Shown piece by piece: positions 1 through 7,190 of a stretch of DNA of 14,990 nt (positions are counted from its first letter, which is position 1; every line of letters begins with the position of its first letter). The position numbers and the translations under genes are program-made. The stretch covers positions 1-14,990 of the forward strand of contig JAGHDR010000218.1 of NCBI GenBank assembly GCA_021159825.1, given 5' to 3'. This stretch comes from Deltaproteobacteria bacterium. GTDB lineage: Bacteria > Desulfobacterota > DSM-4660 > Desulfatiglandales > Desulfatiglandaceae. The notes beneath the pieces were generated by a model. That model was not told the DNA's origin. It saw nothing but the letters and a program-made list of their open reading frames with translations, and searched no databases.

Positions 1-212
1 GCTGGCCCAAATGCGAAACTGTCCTGTTAGTGTTTGAATTTGTCTATGATGGTCTACAAAAAGGGGCCATCGGGATCAACCTCGGTAGAAATGTGTGGCA
101 GCATCCCCATCCCCTGGCCGTCATGAAAGCTCTCAATGCCGTAATCCACAGCAGCGCCACACCGGAGCAGGCCCTTGATCTTTTTGAAACCACCCGGCGG
201 GAAAAACCCTAA
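1..212 (+). CDS. DhnA/LsrF-type class I aldolase, C-terminal fragment (5' end outside window)
   Basis: The frame is open from the left edge (codons begin at base 3) and ends with TAA at 212, so only about the last 70 residues are visible. They contain G-A-I-G-I-N-L-G-R-N-V-W-Q-H, which matches the phosphate-binding GR-N-x-[WF]-Q-H segment near the end of the DhnA/LsrF family of Schiff-base aldolases (fructose-bisphosphate aldolase class I of archaeal type, LsrF, ADH synthase), followed by the usual helix P-x-A-[VM]-x-K-A-[LI] and I-H. The catalytic lysine lies upstream of the window, so the substrate cannot be judged. The dehydrogenase gene starts 17 bp downstream on the same strand, suggesting an operon that processes a sugar or keto-acid. 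The family call is fairly safe; the substrate is unknown. Confidence 0.8.
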   Translation, partial: WPKCETVLLVFEFVYDGLQKGAIGINLGRNVWQHPHPLAVMKALNAVIHSSATPEQALDLFETTRREKP

Positions 213-229
213 ATACCCCATATGATGCC

Positions 230-1279
230 ATGACTCCAAAAAATATGCGTGTCCTGATGTATTATGCAAACCGGGATGTCCGCGTTGAAACCATGCCGGT
301 TCCTGAAATCGGACCGGATGAACTGCTTCTGAAGGTTTTTGCCAGCGGCATCTGCGGCAGCGACGTGATGGAATGGTACAGGCGGAACAAAGTCCCCCTC
401 GTGCTGGGCCATGAGGTAGCGGGAGAAGTGGTGTCAACCGGCGACCAGGTCGAAAAATTCAAGCCCGGCGACCGCGTGGCCGTTACCCACCACGTTCCCT
501 GCAACACCTGCCATTACTGCCTTTCGGGACATCATACGGTTTGCGACACCTTGCTCAGAGGCACCCACTTCGATCCGGGAGGATTTGCGGAATACCTGAG
601 AGTTCCGGGCATCAACGTGGATCGCGGGGTCTTTCCCATCCCTCAAGATATGACCTATGGCGAAGCCTCATTCATGGAGCCCCTGGCCTGCGTATTGCGC
701 GGGCAGAAAACCGCCGGCCTCAAACCGGGGCAAACGGTCCTGGTGCTGGGAAGCGGCATATCCGGGCTTCTCCACGTGGGCCTTGCCCGCGCCCTGGGAG
801 CGGGTCTGATTGTGGCCGTTGACACCATCCCCTATCGACTGCAAAAGGCCGGGGAAATGGGCGCCGATCTGGCCCTGCATGGGGACGATGACGTCATAAC
901 AGCGCTTCGCCGGGCCAATGACGGCCGCCTGGCGGATCTGGTGATCCTCTGCTTTGATGGATTCATTCCGCTGGCCGTGAAAGCCGTGGAAAAAGGGGGG
1001 ACAATGCTGTTTTTTGCCGGCGCCCCCGAGGGCGCCACCCTTCCGGCAACCATCAATGACCTGGTCTGGCGTACGGAAATTACCCTCACCAGTTCCTATG
1101 CCGGCGCCCCCATCGACTGTAAAACAGCGCTTTCACTGATTAAGGAAAAGGCCGTCCAGGTTTTCAGAACGGTCACACACCGGTTGGCCCTAGCTGAGGG
1201 CCCTTCAGGATTCGGATATGTTTGTGCGCCCACCGAGCACGACTGCATTAAAATTATCATTGAACCTCATATGAAATAG
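230..1279 (+). CDS. Zinc-dependent medium-chain alcohol/polyol dehydrogenase
   Basis: A 349-residue cytosolic MDR-superfamily dehydrogenase of the sorbitol/threonine dehydrogenase type, expected to oxidise a secondary alcohol with NAD. Visible: catalytic-zinc ligands C42 (G-I-C-G-S-D), H61-E62 (G-H-E) and E150 (M-E-P); a full structural-zinc cluster C91, C94, C97 and C105; a Rossmann motif G174-S-G-I-S-G179; and an acidic residue, D198, at the end of the second strand, which favours NAD over NADP. Length is normal. No strong Shine-Dalgarno precedes either ATG 230 or the in-frame ATG at 245; the latter (M-R-V-L-M-Y-Y) lines up better with the usual family N-terminus, so residues 1-5 are doubtful. 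It lies 17 bp after the aldolase gene and is probably co-transcribed. A role in turning over a sugar, polyol or related hydroxy compound is inferred from that neighbour; the substrate cannot be read from the sequence. Confidence 0.85.
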   Translation: MTPKNMRVLMYYANRDVRVETMPVPEIGPDELLLKVFASGICGSDVMEWYRRNKVPLVLGHEVAGEVVSTGDQVEKFKPGDRVAVTHHVPCNTCHYCLSGHHTVCDTLLRGTHFDPGGFAEYLRVPGINVDRGVFPIPQDMTYGEASFMEPLACVLRGQKTAGLKPGQTVLVLGSGISGLLHVGLARALGAGLIVAVDTIPYRLQKAGEMGADLALHGDDDVITALRRANDGRLADLVILCFDGFIPLAVKAVEKGGTMLFFAGAPEGATLPATINDLVWRTEITLTSSYAGAPIDCKTALSLIKEKAVQVFRTVTHRLALAEGPSGFGYVCAPTEHDCIKIIIEPHMK

Positions 1280-1283
1280 CAAA

Positions 1284-1349
1284 GTGTCGCGACACAAATT
1301 GAAACCAGCCGACAGTCTGAATTTCGGAGAAATTTCAATATTGAAATTT
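1284..1349. promoter_or_regulatory. Two perfect palindromes between dehydrogenase and glycan operon (candidate operators)
   Basis: The 92-bp gap between the dehydrogenase stop and the next start contains two perfect dyads. The first is GTGTCGCGACAC at 1284-1295. The second is the 20-bp AT-rich AAATTTCAATATTGAAATTT at 1330-1349, whose symmetry extends imperfectly (AGAAATT on the left, AATTTCT on the right). Neither is followed by a T-run, so they do not look like intrinsic terminators. Their place directly ahead of a new operon suggests binding sites for dimeric regulators. I did not find a convincing -35/-10 pair at a workable distance from ATG 1372. Confidence 0.45.
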
Positions 1350-1371
1350 AATTTCTGAAGATCTATAGCCC

Positions 1372-2568
1372 ATGGGTAAACGCCTTATCATCATTCTGAG
1401 CCTTTTGACACTTTCGGCCTATGGGTGGCCGGCGTGGACCCGGGTTTCAACCGCTCCCATGACAAACGCATCCTTCTCCTCCCTCCCCCGTTCAGAACCC
1501 TCCGAGAACCATACCCCCTTCATGGATCAAGATTTCATCAATCAAAATTCCGGAACAGGCATGGTGCATGTGGGATCCATTTGTGAAATGCCAAACAATC
1601 AGCTTGGAGCGGTCTGGTATGGCGGGACCCGGGAGGGGGCCAAAGATGTGGCAATCTTTTTTTCAAAAAAACCCTCCGGCTCCAACGCAACCTGGTCAAC
1701 ACCGAGGATCATTGTGGATCGGACATCCGCCACCCGGGAACTCAACCGGTACATTCGCAAGGTGGGCAACCCGATCCTCTTTTCAGGCCCGGGGAAACAA
1801 CTCCGGCTGATTTATGTGACCATCACTTTGGGCGGGTGGTCCGGCAGTTCCCTTAATGTAAAAACCTCCCAGGATAGCGGGCACACCTGGACTGACAGCC
1901 GGAGACTCACCCTCAGTCCCTTTTTCAACATCAGTGAACTGGTCAAGGGTCGTCCCTTGCCCATTAACATGAAAGGGGGGGGTAATGAAAACCGGGATCA
2001 TTTTGCCGTTCCCATCTACCACGAATGCCTGGGCTATTTTCCCGAAATCCTTTGGATTGCATTTTCCCGAAAAAATCAAAGCATCATTTATGAAAAAAGC
2101 CGCATGGCCGGGGGGAACGCCTTCATACAACCTTCAATTGCACCAGAAAACGCCCATTCCGCCACCACCTTTTACCGATGCATTTCCCCGGTCCGGCACA
2201 TTGCCATGGCTCGGACCGATGATGGCGGCCAAAGCTGGTCTTTGCCGAAGTTTCTTGATCTGCCCAATCCGGATTCAGCCCTAGACGCGCTGCCCTTGTC
2301 CGGAGGTCGCATCCTACTGGCCTTTAATGACAGCCCGAACCATCGGGAAATTCTTCAGCTCGCCGTTTCCAGTGATCGTGGTCTCAACTGGATTCGCATC
2401 CATACCCTTGAAAACAGCCCGGATCAGGAATTCTCCTACCCCTATATGATCAGGGGGCAGAATGGATTGATCCATCTGGTCTATACCTGGGAAAGAAAAC
2501 GGATCAAGCATGTGGTTTTCAGCGAGGCCTGGGTTGATCAAAAACTTGAGCAGGCATTCGAAAAATGA
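1372..2568 (+). CDS. Exported sialidase-like BNR/Asp-box protein (COG4692-like)
   Basis: A 398-residue protein with a hydrophobic N-terminal segment (about residues 4-18) that reads as a signal peptide or anchor, so it should work outside the cytoplasmic membrane. Three Asp-boxes (S/T-x-D-x-G-x-x-W) are visible at residues 166-173, 282-289 and 333-340, the hallmark of six-bladed sialidase-type beta-propellers. The block V-W-Y-G-G-T-R-E-G-A-x-D-V-A-I at 81-95 and the I-R-K-x-G-N-P segment near 128-134 resemble the predicted-neuraminidase family (COG4692) rather than classical GH33 sialidases, so activity on sialic acid is not assured; it may cleave or bind another acidic glycan. The stop overlaps the next ATG (ATGA), showing translational coupling. 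The SD is weak (GAAG around 1357). It heads a four-gene set with an LptF-type permease and a lipid-linked sugar transferase, so a role in envelope glycan maturation is inferred. Confidence 0.75.
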   Translation: MGKRLIIILSLLTLSAYGWPAWTRVSTAPMTNASFSSLPRSEPSENHTPFMDQDFINQNSGTGMVHVGSICEMPNNQLGAVWYGGTREGAKDVAIFFSKKPSGSNATWSTPRIIVDRTSATRELNRYIRKVGNPILFSGPGKQLRLIYVTITLGGWSGSSLNVKTSQDSGHTWTDSRRLTLSPFFNISELVKGRPLPINMKGGGNENRDHFAVPIYHECLGYFPEILWIAFSRKNQSIIYEKSRMAGGNAFIQPSIAPENAHSATTFYRCISPVRHIAMARTDDGGQSWSLPKFLDLPNPDSALDALPLSGGRILLAFNDSPNHREILQLAVSSDRGLNWIRIHTLENSPDQEFSYPYMIRGQNGLIHLVYTWERKRIKHVVFSEAWVDQKLEQAFEK

Positions 2569-3143
2569 CGACGGTATTCTCCTTTGTTTTCCCATTTCTC
2601 CTCATGATGGCCCTATGCCAAAGGGTTATGATATTACTTGGGAAACGCCCCACAGGATGGATCCTCACCGCTATCCTCGCTTCAGTCTCGGTACTGACGG
2701 TTATCCTGCCCATTTCAGGGCTTACTGCGGGACGTTGGTTGATCAGCCTTTATGCCGACCCCAGTATTCCACTGACCGCCCTTCTTTTTTCATGGGTTCT
2801 GAAAAATGCTTTTCAAGTAAACCTGCTGGATGTGAGTGCCATTCGAACGGCCCAGGTTTTTTCACTTTTGGCGGGTGCCGCTCTTTATCCGATGGCTTTG
2901 GGTGTGGGCGCATTTGATCCTTATCCTGCGGGCTGGCATTTTTCCTGGCTTTTTGTTATTCTTTTGGGTGTCACTTTAGTGATGCTTTTCCTTAAAAATC
3001 GATTTTCCGTGGTCCTTATGGCAACCATTTTGGCTTATAATCTCCACCTATTGGAATCCGGCAATCTCTGGGACTACATGGTAGATCCGATTCTGGTTCT
3101 CGTGGCCATTGCGGGACTGATCGCACGAATGGTTACAGCATGA
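2565..3143 (+). CDS. Polytopic inner-membrane protein of unknown function
   Basis: A 192-residue, very hydrophobic protein with roughly six predicted membrane helices, near residues 3-25, 31-54, 66-82, 95-116, 126-143 and 172-190, and few charged residues between them. I recognise no catalytic motif. A polar stretch before the last helix (L-L-E-S-G-N-L-W-D-Y) stands out and could be a functional loop. The start codon overlaps the stop of the sialidase-like gene (ATGA at 2565-2568), and its own stop overlaps the LptF-type start (ATGA at 3140-3143), so it is translationally coupled on both sides. Stoichiometric production with its neighbours is the main clue: it may be a partner of the exported BNR protein or an accessory subunit for the permease. 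Function unknown. Confidence 0.75.
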   Translation: MTTVFSFVFPFLLMMALCQRVMILLGKRPTGWILTAILASVSVLTVILPISGLTAGRWLISLYADPSIPLTALLFSWVLKNAFQVNLLDVSAIRTAQVFSLLAGAALYPMALGVGAFDPYPAGWHFSWLFVILLGVTLVMLFLKNRFSVVLMATILAYNLHLLESGNLWDYMVDPILVLVAIAGLIARMVTA

Positions 3144-4309
3144 CGCTATACAGATACATATTCAGGGAAATATGGCCGACTTTCTTGGCGAGCCTCTTTG
3201 TTTTTATCTTCATCATGATGGCAGCCCGGATGCTGTCCATCACTGAACTGATTGTAACCCGAGGCGTTCATCTGTCCCAGGTGGCCGGCATGGTGCTTTT
3301 CCTGCTCCCCGATATTTTGACCTTCGCGCTTCCGGCGGTCACGCTGATGAGCGTGGTTGTGGCATTTCTCCACCTCTCCGCAGACAATGAGATTATTGCC
3401 ATGAAGTCTTCCGGAATCAGCCTCTACCAGATGTTGCCGCCGGTGATCGTTTTCTCCCTGATGGCTTTTGTGGCCTGCCTGACCATCAGCGTTTTCGCCG
3501 CTCCCTGGGGAAATCGATCATTTAAAGACCTGTTGTTCAAAATTGCCGAGACAAAAGCGGATCTCGGAATCAAAGAGCGGGTGTTCTGTGAACCTTTTGG
3601 AAACCTGGTCTTCTATGTAAACAGCTTTTCACGGGAGGAAAGGCTGTTAAAAGACGTTTTTGTGGTGGACCGACGGGATCAGGAAATGACAAACACCATC
3701 GTTTCCGATGAAGCACAGATTATCGTGAGACCGGCGGAAAGAACCATTACCCTGCTGTTTCTGAAAGGGACCATTTTTCTGGTTGAAAAAAGCCTTGAAG
3801 CCTCCCGAACCATTAAATTCAACACCTATGCCTTGAACATCGGACTTAGAGATGTTCTGGCCGATCTGGCTTCCAGAAAAAAGGCCCCCCATGAACTTTC
3901 CGTTTCACAACTGATCGCACAATTGAAAAACACGCCGGATACCCATGAGGAATACAGCCGGACCATGCGAGAACTACTAGAGAAACTCTCCATCCCTCTG
4001 GCCGTGTTTTTCATGGGGATCATCGGGGTTCCCCTCGGTGCTCAAATACGGGGTCGGGGACGCTCCACGGGAATCAGCGTCAGCCTTATGGTCTTTTCCG
4101 TGTTTTATCTGATTCTGATGATCATTCGAAGTGTCTGTTCAACGGGTGCCCTTTCTCCGGTTTTCGGCATATGGATTCCGGATCTTTTCCTGATTGTTTC
4201 CGTTATTTATCTCCTTCGCCGTGCTTCGAATGAACGTCCGATCCATCTTATGCCCCGATTTTCTTTTTTAAGAAAGAAATTTGAGGAAGAAACTGGGGCG
4301 CTAAAGTGA
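3140..4309 (+). CDS. LptF/LptG (YjgP/YjgQ) family permease
   Basis: A 389-residue inner-membrane protein with the LptF/G layout: about three N-terminal helices (roughly residues 14-30, 48-78, 100-122), a periplasmic beta-rich domain (about 130-270) and three C-terminal helices (about 283-303, 310-330, 342-360). The segment A-D-N-E-I-I-A-M-K-S-S-G at 81-92 matches the cytosolic coupling region of the family (usually S-D-[SN]-E-x-x-A-x-x-x-x-G), and the E-Y-S-R-T-M-R-E helix leading into K-L-S-I-P-L-A (near 271-288) matches the second one. LptF and LptG pair with the ATPase LptB to extract lipopolysaccharide from the inner membrane. Only one member is encoded here; a paired lptG would have to be elsewhere. 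Overlap with the previous gene indicates coupling. LptF versus LptG cannot be settled by eye; LptF is slightly favoured by the N-terminal Y-R-Y-I-F-R-E. Confidence 0.85.
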   Translation: MTLYRYIFREIWPTFLASLFVFIFIMMAARMLSITELIVTRGVHLSQVAGMVLFLLPDILTFALPAVTLMSVVVAFLHLSADNEIIAMKSSGISLYQMLPPVIVFSLMAFVACLTISVFAAPWGNRSFKDLLFKIAETKADLGIKERVFCEPFGNLVFYVNSFSREERLLKDVFVVDRRDQEMTNTIVSDEAQIIVRPAERTITLLFLKGTIFLVEKSLEASRTIKFNTYALNIGLRDVLADLASRKKAPHELSVSQLIAQLKNTPDTHEEYSRTMRELLEKLSIPLAVFFMGIIGVPLGAQIRGRGRSTGISVSLMVFSVFYLILMIIRSVCSTGALSPVFGIWIPDLFLIVSVIYLLRRASNERPIHLMPRFSFLRKKFEEETGALK

Positions 4310-4322
4310 AAAAGGATGACCC

Positions 4323-6146
4323 ATGCCATTGTACCTCTCTTTTTTTGGGATAAGCTTTGCCCTTGCACTCATATTAACGCCATTCATCAGGAAACTGGCA
4401 TTAAAATCAGGGCAGGTGGCCATCCCCAGGGACAACCGATGGCACCGTAAAGAAACCGCCCTTCTGGGCGGTGTCGGTATTTTTTCATCCATAATAATCA
4501 CATGGTTATCGGGTGCACTGTGGGCGGGCTGGAGCACTTTCGGTCAGCCCTATCTTCCCATGGTGCTCTGCGCTTCCGGGATATTCCTGCTGGGTTTGGC
4601 CGATGACATTTTCAACATGGACCCCCAGCACAAGCTGGCCGGGCAGGTCATCCTCACCGCCATCCTGCTGTTTTTCGGTTTTCGCCTCGGCTGGACGGAC
4701 TACAAAACCCTCGACCTGGTTTTTTCCATCCTCTGGATTGTGGGCATCACCAATGCATTTAACCTTCTCGACAACATGGACGGCCTTTCATGCGGTATCG
4801 CATTTATTGCCGGTGCTTTTCTGTTTCTTTATCACTATCTCAACCCGTCCCCGGACACCTTTTCGGGTCCCGGACTTTTACTGCTGAGTACATACCTGGG
4901 ATCCATCCTCGGCTTTCTGGTCTATAATTTTAATCCCGCCTCCATATTTATGGGGGATGCGGGCAGTCTCTTCATCGGCTTTGTTCTGGCCTGTCTTGCC
5001 ATGACAGGGACCACGTCGGCTGCGGGCGGAGAAACCAGTTTTTTCCACCTGCTCTCGGTTATTTTGATACCAGTGCTGATCCTCTTCATCCCCATTCTGG
5101 ATACGGGTTTTGTCAGCCTCATGCGCAAGCTTTTTCGCAGGCCTATTTCCCAAGGGGGGCGGGATCATTCCTCCCACCGCCTGGTGGCCATTGGCTTTTC
5201 CGAGAAAAAAGCCGTACTGGTTCTTTATGCATTTTCCATCGTCTCAGGCCTGCTGGCCCTGGCCATAAACCGTCTTAATGTGGGCACCAGTGCGGTCCTT
5301 ATCGTACTGTATCTATTGTTTATCCTTTTTTTCTGGATTTATCTGGCCAAGGTCAAAGTCTATTCTGAAAAATCGATCATCGATCATCCCTCCGGCATGA
5401 TGACACCCCTGATCATCGAAATGACCTACCGAAGAAGACTTTTTGAAGTGCTCCTCGACCTGGTTCTGATTACCGTGGCCTATTATACGGCCTATCTTCT
5501 CCGTTTTGAGGGAGATCCCGGCCTCAATTTTGATTTTTTTCTGAAATCACTTCCCATTGTCATCGCCTGCCAGATTTTATTCTTTTTCCTTTTCGGTGTT
5601 TATCGCGGAGTATGGGAAAACACCAGTGTCCGTGATCTGATCTCCTATGGAAAAGCCATCACCGCCGGAACCATCGCCCCAATCCTGCTGCTCTTGTTTC
5701 TTTATCGGTTCTACAGCTTTTCCCGGGCCGTGTTTGTGATTTACTGGGGGCTCATGTTGATGCTGGTAAGCCTGACCCGCCTCTCGTTCCGCCTGCTGGA
5801 AGAGGGAATCCGCCGGGGAAATGAAAAGGGTAAACCCGTCCTGGTTTACGGGGCCGGGTTTGGCGGTCAGATACTCCTCAAAGAAATCGAAACCAACAAA
5901 ACCCTGTCTATGACCATCAAGGGCTTCATGGACGATAATCGTGATATTCAGCGAAAACGGGTTCGCGGTTATCCGGTGCTGGGGGGAATCCATGACCTTG
6001 AGAAGATCCTGCGCGAGCAGCCTGTCAAGGAAATCATCATTTCTTTCAGAGAAAACAGTGCCGATAAAAGAAGAGAAATCAAAAAATTATTGGAAAATCT
6101 TGGTGCTGAAGTGGACGTTCGGGAAATGAAACTCACCATCAGTTAG
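4323..6146 (+). CDS. Fusion: WecA/MraY-type polyprenyl-phosphate sugar-1-phosphate transferase + CapD/PglF-like membrane and CoA-binding-like domain
   Basis: A 607-residue inner-membrane protein starting behind a good SD (AAAGGA near 4310-4316). Residues 1-345 form a glycosyltransferase-4/PNPT-superfamily domain that moves a sugar-1-phosphate from a UDP-sugar to a polyprenyl phosphate. Visible motifs: D94-D95 (L-A-D-D), N144-A-F-N-L-L-D-N-M-D-G154, N204-P-A-S-I-F-M-G-D-A-G-S215 with the putative catalytic aspartate D212, and H282-S-S-H-R286 in the last cytosolic loop. Residues 368-607 are a second module: four membrane helices (about 375-490) and a Rossmann-like domain with G510-A-G-F-G-G515 and G534-F-M-D-D538. 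This resembles the front half of CapD/PglF/WbpM-type dehydratases and of WbaP-type transferases. The SDR catalytic domain that follows in CapD is absent; the protein ends at 607. It probably starts assembly of a lipid-linked glycan. Its 3' end overlaps the convergent CNNM gene by 8 bp. Confidence 0.85.
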   Translation: MPLYLSFFGISFALALILTPFIRKLALKSGQVAIPRDNRWHRKETALLGGVGIFSSIIITWLSGALWAGWSTFGQPYLPMVLCASGIFLLGLADDIFNMDPQHKLAGQVILTAILLFFGFRLGWTDYKTLDLVFSILWIVGITNAFNLLDNMDGLSCGIAFIAGAFLFLYHYLNPSPDTFSGPGLLLLSTYLGSILGFLVYNFNPASIFMGDAGSLFIGFVLACLAMTGTTSAAGGETSFFHLLSVILIPVLILFIPILDTGFVSLMRKLFRRPISQGGRDHSSHRLVAIGFSEKKAVLVLYAFSIVSGLLALAINRLNVGTSAVLIVLYLLFILFFWIYLAKVKVYSEKSIIDHPSGMMTPLIIEMTYRRRLFEVLLDLVLITVAYYTAYLLRFEGDPGLNFDFFLKSLPIVIACQILFFFLFGVYRGVWENTSVRDLISYGKAITAGTIAPILLLLFLYRFYSFSRAVFVIYWGLMLMLVSLTRLSFRLLEEGIRRGNEKGKPVLVYGAGFGGQILLKEIETNKTLSMTIKGFMDDNRDIQRKRVRGYPVLGGIHDLEKILREQPVKEIIISFRENSADKRREIKKLLENLGAEVDVREMKLTIS

Positions 6147-7158
6147 TCACGCGGCGTTTTCGCGCCAGTTCCTGTTTATCCGCCACCTCATCCGATTCAT
6201 CCACGATCTCGCGACCCAGGATTTCTTCGAGAATGTCTTCAAGGGAGATCAATCCGGCCAGGCCCCCATACTCATCAATCACCGCAAAAAGATGTCGCTT
6301 CAGTTCCAGAAACTCCCCCAGGACCCTGTTCAGACGGGCGGTGTCCGCCACAAAATGGATCGGGCGCATCAAATTCGCCAGGGGGTCTTCCGTCTGTTCT
6401 CCGGCGAGGGCCACCAGAATATCCCTGGTGTGAACAATCCCCACCACATCTTCAGGGCTTTTATCAAACACAGGAATGCGGCTGTGTTCCCATCTGCCGG
6501 CAGCCTTAACGGCTTCCGATAATGTAAGCTGCCGGTTCAGGGAAAATATGACGGTCCTGGGTGTCATCACATCCTTGGCCATTTTTTCTTGGAGGGTCAG
6601 CACCCGTTCAATGGCCTGCTCCTGGAATATCTTGATTCCCCCTGTCCGCCTGCTCGAGCGGGCCATAACCTGAATCTCTTCAGCCGTTACGGCCTCATCT
6701 CTTGATCCCCGCCCAATCAGGCGTGTGATGCGGCCCATCAGCCATATGATCGGCGTCATAGCCCACACCAGCCCTTTCAGTGCATGGGCCACCGGCCCCG
6801 CAAGGGATCTACCATACACCACACCGGCCGTTTTGGGGATGATTTCCGAAAAAATTAAAATGGTCAGGGTAAAAATCGCTGAAAAATAACCGAGCCACTG
6901 GTGGCCGAAGACAGCCGTAGCCGCGGCACCGGCAAATGCGGCGCCCGCTGTATTGGCGATGGTGTTGAGGGACAAAATGGCGGCAATGGGCCGCTCCACA
7001 TTTCGGCGGAGACGCCTGAAGGTTCTGCCCCCGAATTTACCCCCCTGGATCATGGCTTCCACATGCCACTGAGGAACAGAATAGAGCACGGCCTCAAAAA
7101 GGGAACATACGGCAGATATCAAAATGGCGCCACCAACGGCAAGGATCAACTGTAACAC
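6139..7158 (-). CDS. CNNM/DUF21 transporter-like membrane protein with CBS pair (CorB/CorC type)
   Basis: A 339-residue inner-membrane protein. The start is GTG at 7158, supported by GGAGGTGG at 7163-7170 seven bases upstream. Residues 1-145 form a DUF21/CNNM domain with S19-L-F-E-A in the first helix, N65-T-I-A-N-T-A-G-A in the second, and the characteristic S104-E-I-I-P-K-T110. A pair of CBS domains follows (about 196-250 and 265-318), opening with V-M-T-P-R and ending with G-L-I-S-L-E-D-I-L-E-E-I-L-G. CNNM/CorB/CorC proteins take part in Mg2+ (or other cation) export and bind ATP in the CBS pair. The C-terminal CorC/HlyC domain of longer members is missing; the protein stops shortly after CBS2. 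It lies 32 bp after mobA on the same strand and is probably co-transcribed with it, with no obvious functional link. The 3' end overlaps the sugar transferase gene by 8 bp. Confidence 0.87.
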   Translation of the reverse strand: MLQLILAVGGAILISAVCSLFEAVLYSVPQWHVEAMIQGGKFGGRTFRRLRRNVERPIAAILSLNTIANTAGAAFAGAAATAVFGHQWLGYFSAIFTLTILIFSEIIPKTAGVVYGRSLAGPVAHALKGLVWAMTPIIWLMGRITRLIGRGSRDEAVTAEEIQVMARSSRRTGGIKIFQEQAIERVLTLQEKMAKDVMTPRTVIFSLNRQLTLSEAVKAAGRWEHSRIPVFDKSPEDVVGIVHTRDILVALAGEQTEDPLANLMRPIHFVADTARLNRVLGEFLELKRHLFAVIDEYGGLAGLISLEDILEEILGREIVDESDEVADKQELARKRRVTN

Positions 7159-7190
7159 GGTTCCACCTCCGCCATTTACGCGGTTAACAT

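Noticed and set aside
54..437. 127-codon minus-strand open frame over the aldolase/dehydrogenase junction
   Set aside because: It is antisense to two recognised genes; composition (many H, P, C, R) is typical of a shadow frame.
1372..2568. Calling the BNR protein a true sialidase
   Set aside because: Asp-boxes show the fold only; the distinctive conserved blocks match the predicted-neuraminidase group of unproven activity, so only sialidase-like is claimed.
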